Of a stretch of 64,000 nt of DNA, positions 58,256-64,000 are shown in pieces (within the stretch, counting starts at the first letter, position 1; every line of letters begins with the position of its first letter). Source of the stretch: Solanum dulcamara (lineage: Eukaryota > Streptophyta > Magnoliopsida > Solanales > Solanaceae); NCBI RefSeq assembly GCF_947179165.1, contig NC_077239.1, positions 68,959,134 through 69,023,133 on the forward strand, read 5' to 3'. The notes under the pieces are model-generated. The model ran no database searches. It was not told the DNA's origin and saw only the letters and a program-made list of their open reading frames with translations. The translations under genes were made by a program, and so were the position numbers.

Positions 58256-60761
58256 AGAAAAATAGTTGTACTGCTTTACTTCAATGACCAATGGGATTCT
58301 AGCAACAAGTATATTAATTACTTGACAGATGGTGTGTTGATACATACCGATTCAACATTTGCTAGCCTCATTTTTGTGATTGCTGCTCAATTGTCAATAG
58401 ACACATCAACAAGTAAATTTGAAATCAGATATAAGATTAATGAAAGATCTCCTCCAATTCAAATTCATAACGATATGGGAGTAAAAGTGTATATTGAAAC
58501 CAAAAAGGAACATAGAGATATGTCAAAATACCATTTATGTGTCACAACAACTGAATCGGTCAACTTGGAGAGTGATTCCACCTTAATTCTACTATTATGT
58601 TCAAACACTTCAGAAGACATGAGGATTACACATAATTCATACTTTTCTAATGCATTTAGTGGTATCGGTGATGCGCTGGAGTTAATTGGTTTTGGATCAT
58701 GTGAGGAAGTTGATGAGCAAGAAGAAATACAACCAGGCATCATTATTAACCCCAATCAATCTTTTTTTGAGAAAGATCAAGTTTACAAAAATAAATATAT
58801 CCTTACCAGTACACTAAAAAGACATTCCATTCTTAAACACTTCGAATTCAAGACATTGAGATCAAGCTCAACATGGTAAGACTCAAATTCAAGTTACTTT
58901 ATACAATTAATTCTATTAATAATTTATTTCAACATCTATTCAATACAATGCCTCAGAGAAAACTGTAGTTGGAATTTACGCGCTTCAAGCATGAATAAAT
59001 CTCAAATGTTCGCTATTAGAGATTTTGAAAGCGAACATATGTGTTTGTTGCTACATAATTCATTATCGGAAAGACAAGTAACAAACACAGTTGTTGGGAG
59101 TATTATTGTTGCCAAATGTATTGATCCAGATGCCAACTACACACCAAGAGATATACAAAATGACATGTTACAAAAATATGGTGTGCGACTTACATATATG
59201 CAAGCTTGGAGAGCTAAAGAAAAAGCACTTGAATTAGTCCGAGGTGATCCAGCTCAATCATATGCAAAGTTGTCAAGTTACTTTCACATACTAGAGGCAA
59301 CTTACCCTGGTTCTTATATAAGATTGAACAAAGCAGAGGATGACCATTTGCTATATGCATTTGTAGCTCTATTTACATCGATAAAAGGATGGGAGTATTG
59401 TAGACCAATTGTAGTTGTTTATGGAAATTTTCAAAAAGGAGCATACAAAGGGACAATGCTAACAGCTAATACCTTAGATGCAGCAGGTGAGACTTTTTGA
59501 ATACAATACTAATGCTTCTATAAATGAAATTCTAATTTGTATTAAAAGTCTGCACAATGTTGTAAAAATGTATTACATATGAAACAAAAATATATTAAAA
59601 ATTATACCTGATGCAGGGAGTATACTGCCTCTTGCTTATGCCATTGTTGATTCAGAGAATGATGCATCTTGGAGGTGATTTTTTGAACAATTTAGAGAGG
59701 CATTTGGTCAAAGATCAAAGATGTGTATCGTTTCGGATAGGCATGCAAGCATTATTAAGGAAACTTTAACTTTCTATGATGAAATACCTCATTTCGCGTG
59801 TATATGACACTTGTTGCAAAACATAATGAAAAACTTCAGAAAGAGTCAGCAAAAGGTAACAGAATTGTTCTACTCTATGGCAAAAACATACACCACAGTA
59901 GAGTTTAATCAACATATGGCAATTGTTGAGAAGATAGACAAGATGATTAAAGACTACTTGCTGAACATTGGATACAACAAATGGTCACGTGTTCATGCTC
60001 AGGTAAATAGGACTTGGATGATGACATCAAACATTGCAGAATCAGTCAATTCAAGAGCAAGACATGCCAAAGTTCTTACAGTCTTGCACCTCCTAGAATT
60101 CATGAGACAACTTGTTTAAAAATGGAATAACAATAATAGGTCAAAGGCAATATTTTTAGGATTTTACCTTGGAAAAAAGTATGAAAAAATTCTACAACGT
60201 AACAAAACTGCATCGGAGAAATTAAGAGTATGGTATCTGTAAATTTCTTTTTGCTAATATTTTTTCTTCTGATTCACATGCAACATCTCTCTTGCTTATA
60301 TTTCTTCTTATTTTTCATAGGTTAGGAAAACAAATGAATATATGTATACAATAATTGATGGCATTACATGATTCACGGTATGTCTTCAACAACGTACATG
60401 CACATTTAAGAGATTTCAATTGGATGAGTTGTCATGTCCACAGGCTTTGACTGTTTTAACAACAAAATACACTGGTTATGAAAAATATTGCTTTGATTAC
60501 TAAACAAGAGAGAATTTATTATTGACATACCAGTTTCACTTGAATTTTCTCCTAGATGAAAGCACATGAAATATACCAACACACGTTCTTGAAGAGGTTG
60601 TACTTCCCCCACTTGGAAAGAAACCTCCTGGGAGGCCAAAATATAAAAGACATACACAATTGAGAGAAGATGAATTCAAAAAATCAAAAATAACATGCAG
60701 CAATTGTGGACAACAAGGTCACAATAGGAAGACTTGCAAGAATGTTAGGCCTTTGAATTAA
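58256..60761 (+). pseudogene. MuDR/MULE transposase (broken)
   Basis: The N-terminal part (58256-58875) reads RKIVVLLYFNDQWDS, the MuDR N-terminal style. The next piece (about 58949-59485) holds CLRENCSWNLRASSMN, then the transposase core GWEYCRPIVVVYGNFQKGAY, with Tyr at the position of the first catalytic Asp. After an intron, GSILPLAYAIVDSENDASW (from 59617), CIVSDRHASI and the SNIAESVNSRAR stretch follow. Trp-to-stop changes occur near 59676 and 59806. The SWIM finger near 60385-60445 is damaged: TCTFKRFQ and SCPQA lack one Cys and the His. A zinc knuckle CSNCGQQGHNRKTC is intact near 60692-60740. The enzyme would cut and paste Mutator-like elements; this copy cannot. Confidence 0.82.
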
Positions 60762-60834
60762 GAATAAAGAATGACATTTGAATTAAAAATAAACTTTGTT
60801 TGTTTTAGGTCATTAGTTTGCTACAAGAATTTAT

Positions 60835-61650
60835 TTTTTAGTTCAAGTTTAATTCATTTTTTGTGGTCTATAGATCACTGAAGGCTTTTTCATTAGCTAC
60901 AATTTTCATTCATGTCTAATTCTCTTCTAATTCAACTTTAGTGAGTATGTAATTCATTTTTAGTTCAAATCTAATTCATTTTTGTGTTCTATGGATTACT
61001 AGAGGCTTTTTCAATAGCTACATTTTCCATTCTTGTCTAATTCTCTTCTAATTCAACTTTAGTGTGTATGTAATTCATTTTTGTATTTCTATAGATCATT
61101 GAATGCTTTTTCATTAGCTACACTTTTCATTCGTGTCTAATCTGTTCTAATTCAACTTTAATATGTATGTAATTTATTTTTCATTCAAGTTTAATTCATT
61201 TTTCATTCAAGTTTAATTCATAATACAGGTTTCAGTTTGATAACACTACTGAAACACATCACTGAAGGCTTTTTCATTAGCTACACTTTTCATTCGTGTC
61301 TAATTCTCTTCTAATTAACTTTAGTGTGTATGTAATTCATTTTTAGTTCAAGTCTAATTCATTTTTGTATTCTATGAATTACTAGAGACTTTTTCAATAG
61401 ATACATTTTTCGCTCTTGTCTAATTCTCTTCTAATTCAACTTTAGTATGTATGTAATTCATTTTTGTATTTCTATAGATCACTGAAGGCTTTTTCATTAG
61501 CCACACTTTTCATTCGTATCTAATTCTATTCTAATTCAACTTTAATATGTAATTTATTTTTCATTAAAGTTTAATTCATTTTTCATTCAAGTTTAATTCA
61601 TAATGCAGGTTTCAGTTTGATAATACTACTGAAACACTTTAACATTAACG
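60835..61650 (+). repeat. Tandem array 2 with a 385-bp higher-order unit
   Basis: Related to array 1 and in the same orientation. Markers lie at 60873, 60995, 61095, 61258, 61378 and 61478, with spacings 122, 100, 163, 120 and 100. The pattern repeats every 385 bp. Each higher-order unit ends with a hairpin, GTTTCAG...CTGAAAC (61229-61255 and 61609-61635). Confidence 0.82.
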
Positions 61651-61855
61651 TAGCTATGTATTGCATTATAAAAAAGAAGAAGATATATTTTACATGAACA
61701 AAAAACTATATTAAAAGTGTATTTTACATGTACAAAAATTATCTTAAAAAAGATAGCACAAAACAATTTTCAAAACCTAACTAATACATCAACTATAAAT
61801 TGTTTTTAGACAACATAATTTTTATAGACATTTTAACTAATATAACTACATTTAT

Positions 61856-63479
61856 TTATTTATGTGGTCTTTCGTCTTCACTTTGAAGATTACTCTTTTG
61901 CTTCTTCACTGCATATTCCCATAGTAGAGCCCCAAACCTATTTCGGAGACTATTTGCACTTAGTTGTTGATTTGCAATATCATGGCCATTGCTCACTAAC
62001 TCCGCAAATGCATCTATAAAAACTCCACAGTCCCTACAAAATTTAAAATATAAAATCATTATAAAAATACTATTGAGTTTAATAAGACCAATACAACAGA
62101 TAGTATTTATTTGATAAATAATTAAACTTACAATGAATCTTCTTGTTGTCTAAGAATCCCTTTTGTTATGAACTTAGATTCAATAAGCTCAAACTCTTTT
62201 TTTCCATTGTATTTAGGTGATTTCTTCAATTCAGAATGTTTATCATAGAACTTGACCACATTCAAGTAGTATGGTAAAACTGATGAAATCATGCCAGCAG
62301 CATTTTGAGTCAAAAAATTCACCCCCCTTCTAGATGGAAATGAATCACACACCTTCAAAGACCTTTCAACAATATCAAACACAACAAAAATCCAATGATA
62401 ACCCTCTTTAATGTATACTGGAAAGAGAACATAATTCACTTTGTCCCATGGGGTGCTTGCCAACAAACGGTGTCTGCATATATACTCAGCAATATCATCC
62501 GAAGCTTTGATTCCAAATTTCTTTTTATTTTTATGAGTTTCATAAAGTTGAAAATAAGATTGAGCAATCTTATTCTTGAATAGACAATCAATAATTGTAA
62601 ACCGAACATTATTGTTGGTTTCATACTTTTTCTTCTTTCTAATATAATAAAAAATAACGTCAAGATGCTGCAAAAGATTTAAAATGATGTCAAGTGTTAG
62701 ATAATATTTCAAATCTGCAACAAGTGTCAATTCGGTTAGCTCATTAAAGCTTGTTCAAAAAAATGGGAGAAGAAGTTGATTCAGAAAAATGAGAGTGTTC
62801 AACTGGAGTTTTACATAACTAACTTCATCATTCCATGCTTGACCAGAATGTGCCAATTTGAAAAACCATTTTTTTTCTTGTACATTGCAAAAATCTAATT
62901 CAAATGCTGGCTTGAGTACATTAACAACATCTGGATACGGTTTCTTTCCCCTTTAAAGCATAAAAAAATGAATTTTTCAGTCAGTTAACTCATTTAAACT
63001 AAAGAGTTTTTTTGACATATAAAACAACACACATAAATAAATTACCTCTTTTTTGTACCCTTATAAATCTACGAAGTGAATGAATCTATCAAATCAGATT
63101 CATCATCTACTCCGATTACAAGTGAAAAGGGATGTTTTATCTCAAATATTTGACGTGTTACACATAAAGTCCCTCCAGATTCAAAATGCTGTATATAAGG
63201 AGATTTAATTGACTTTCCTGAAATTTATTTTCTTGCATGCTTTTTCGGTGTCGCTTTCTTTTTATTTTCTTCAACAATGACTTTCTTTTTCTTTTTGTTT
63301 TCCTCAATAGTGGCTGCCTTTTTCTTTTTGTTTTCCTCAACAGTGGCTTTCTTTCTTAGATATGATGCTTCTGCTTTACGGATCTGGAAAAGATCTTCAG
63401 CATACAACATGAAGTCATCAAGCGTTTGAGGAGTTTTTTTGACAACCCTTTGCCACATCGGCATCAGTAGATGCACCAT
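61856..63479 (-). pseudogene. ULP1/C48 cysteine protease-like gene carried by the MULE
   Basis: SUMO-protease fold, multi-exon, - strand. Exons seen: 63479-63046, 62950-62824, 62667-62132 and 62033-61856, with GT-AG joints that keep frame. Exon 1 has a Lys-rich repeat, then SPYIQHFESGGTLCVTRQ. Exon 2 has PAFELDFCNVQEKKWFFKLA and GQAWNDE. Exon 3 starts HLDVIFYYIRKKKKY and has the catalytic His in GYHWIFVVFD and Asp in VCDSF. The exon 3/4 joint makes QQEDSLDCGVFIDAF with the catalytic Cys. Two in-frame stops (TAA at 63227-63225, TAG at 63071-63069) lie in exon 1, so the full protein is not made unless it starts later. It faces the transposase tail to tail, as in Kaonashi-type MULEs. Confidence 0.8.
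63228..63365 (-). repeat. Lys/Glu-rich coding repeat in the ULP1-like gene
   Basis: Three to four copies of a 12-residue unit, xVEENKKKKAAT-like (about 36 bp each), form a highly charged, probably helical stretch ahead of the protease domain. Confidence 0.75.
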
Positions 63480-64000
63480 AATCTAGTTCACCTTTGTTAG
63501 CTGCACTACTATTAGGTTGCACCTTAATTAAATTAAGATCAGCAGCCTCTTCTCCTATATACAAAATAAATCTTTTAGTAATGCATTAAGGGAGGAGCAG
63601 GTAGAGTAATTAGAGATCAAAGAAGTTTATTTGAACTTTCAAAATAAAACTAATATCATTTATATCAGCAACAACCTCAGATAAAACTTGTTCAATAGCA
63701 ATTCCTGCAACATCTTCATCTGTACATAACATGAACAATTTAAACAAAGTTGAATGAAAGTATATAAAATGTATATTATATTTGTATTAAACCCTTCATT
63801 TCAAATTTTGCTTTCAGAATTTCCAACAGTAGAAAATTTAACGAAAGCTTTAAACACTTGAGATATTTCATGTTGAGCTGATTCAACAACTTGAGTGGCA
63901 TGCCCTCTTGACACATGTATTGATGCATCAACACAAGGAGAAAATGTTGTGTGTAATTAAGATATATTACAAGAAAAACATATGAATAAAAGTTTGGAGA
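63480..64000 (-). other. Upstream part of the ULP1-like gene (unresolved)
   Basis: Probably further N-terminal exons and introns of the ULP1-like gene. Short frames exist, but no domain could be read with confidence before the window ends. Confidence 0.3.

Noticed and set aside
1..64000. CRISPR arrays, tRNA and rRNA genes
   Set aside because: No regular short spaced repeats and no convincing tRNA arms or rRNA sequence were seen. The tRNA-like boxes present belong to the two SINEs.

Overview
This window is nuclear DNA of a higher plant, most likely a nightshade (Solanaceae). It has AT-rich spacers, GT-AG introns in the one intact gene, many LTR retrotransposons and LINEs of plant type, and two SINEs that resemble the tobacco TS/SolS and Au families. 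No bacterial genes, CRISPR array, tRNA or rRNA was seen. The species is not determined.

The only gene that looks intact runs on the + strand from about 36.25 to 49.2 kb. It is an 11-exon bHLH transcription factor of the LONESOME HIGHWAY-like group, closest from memory to EMB1444/bHLH155. All splice sites are GT-AG and the exons join in frame to 717 codons. Its leader holds small upstream ORFs, one a basic 36-codon peptide. Its last intron is 6.27 kb and holds an antisense Copia element, a SINE inside that element, and a miniature LTR element (TRIM) next to it.

Layout. 1-0.8 kb: LINE 3' end with poly(A). 0.8-7 kb: AT-rich spacer with MITEs and an unexplained more GC-rich island at 1.9-2.9 kb. 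7.6-13.6 kb: a decayed Ty3/gypsy element on the - strand with one 5' LTR and an inverted U5-like piece at its other end. 13.6-30.4 kb: a nest in which a pol-less gypsy remnant (5' LTR 28.0-30.4 kb) carries a 633-bp element with a 9-bp duplication and a solo-type LTR, itself split by an 8.2-kb LINE with an 11-bp duplication. 30.8-33.4 kb: a solo LTR with perfect AAAGT duplications. 33.4-36.1 kb: spacer with nested MITEs. 36.2-49.2 kb: the bHLH gene. 50.4-56.4 kb: an Au-type SINE and an antisense LINE split by a second solo LTR with perfect ATTGG duplications. 57.7-64 kb: a MULE resembling the ULP1-carrying (Kaonashi-type) group, with a MuDR transposase (+) convergent with a ULP1/C48 protease-like gene (-) and related ~120-bp tandem arrays on both sides of the transposase.

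Nearly every transposon gene is broken. Many of the disabling changes are C-to-T or G-to-A, as expected for long-methylated repeats. The best leads are the upstream peptide of the bHLH gene and the transposase/protease pair with its repeat arrays. Names and homologies come from reading motifs, not from searches.
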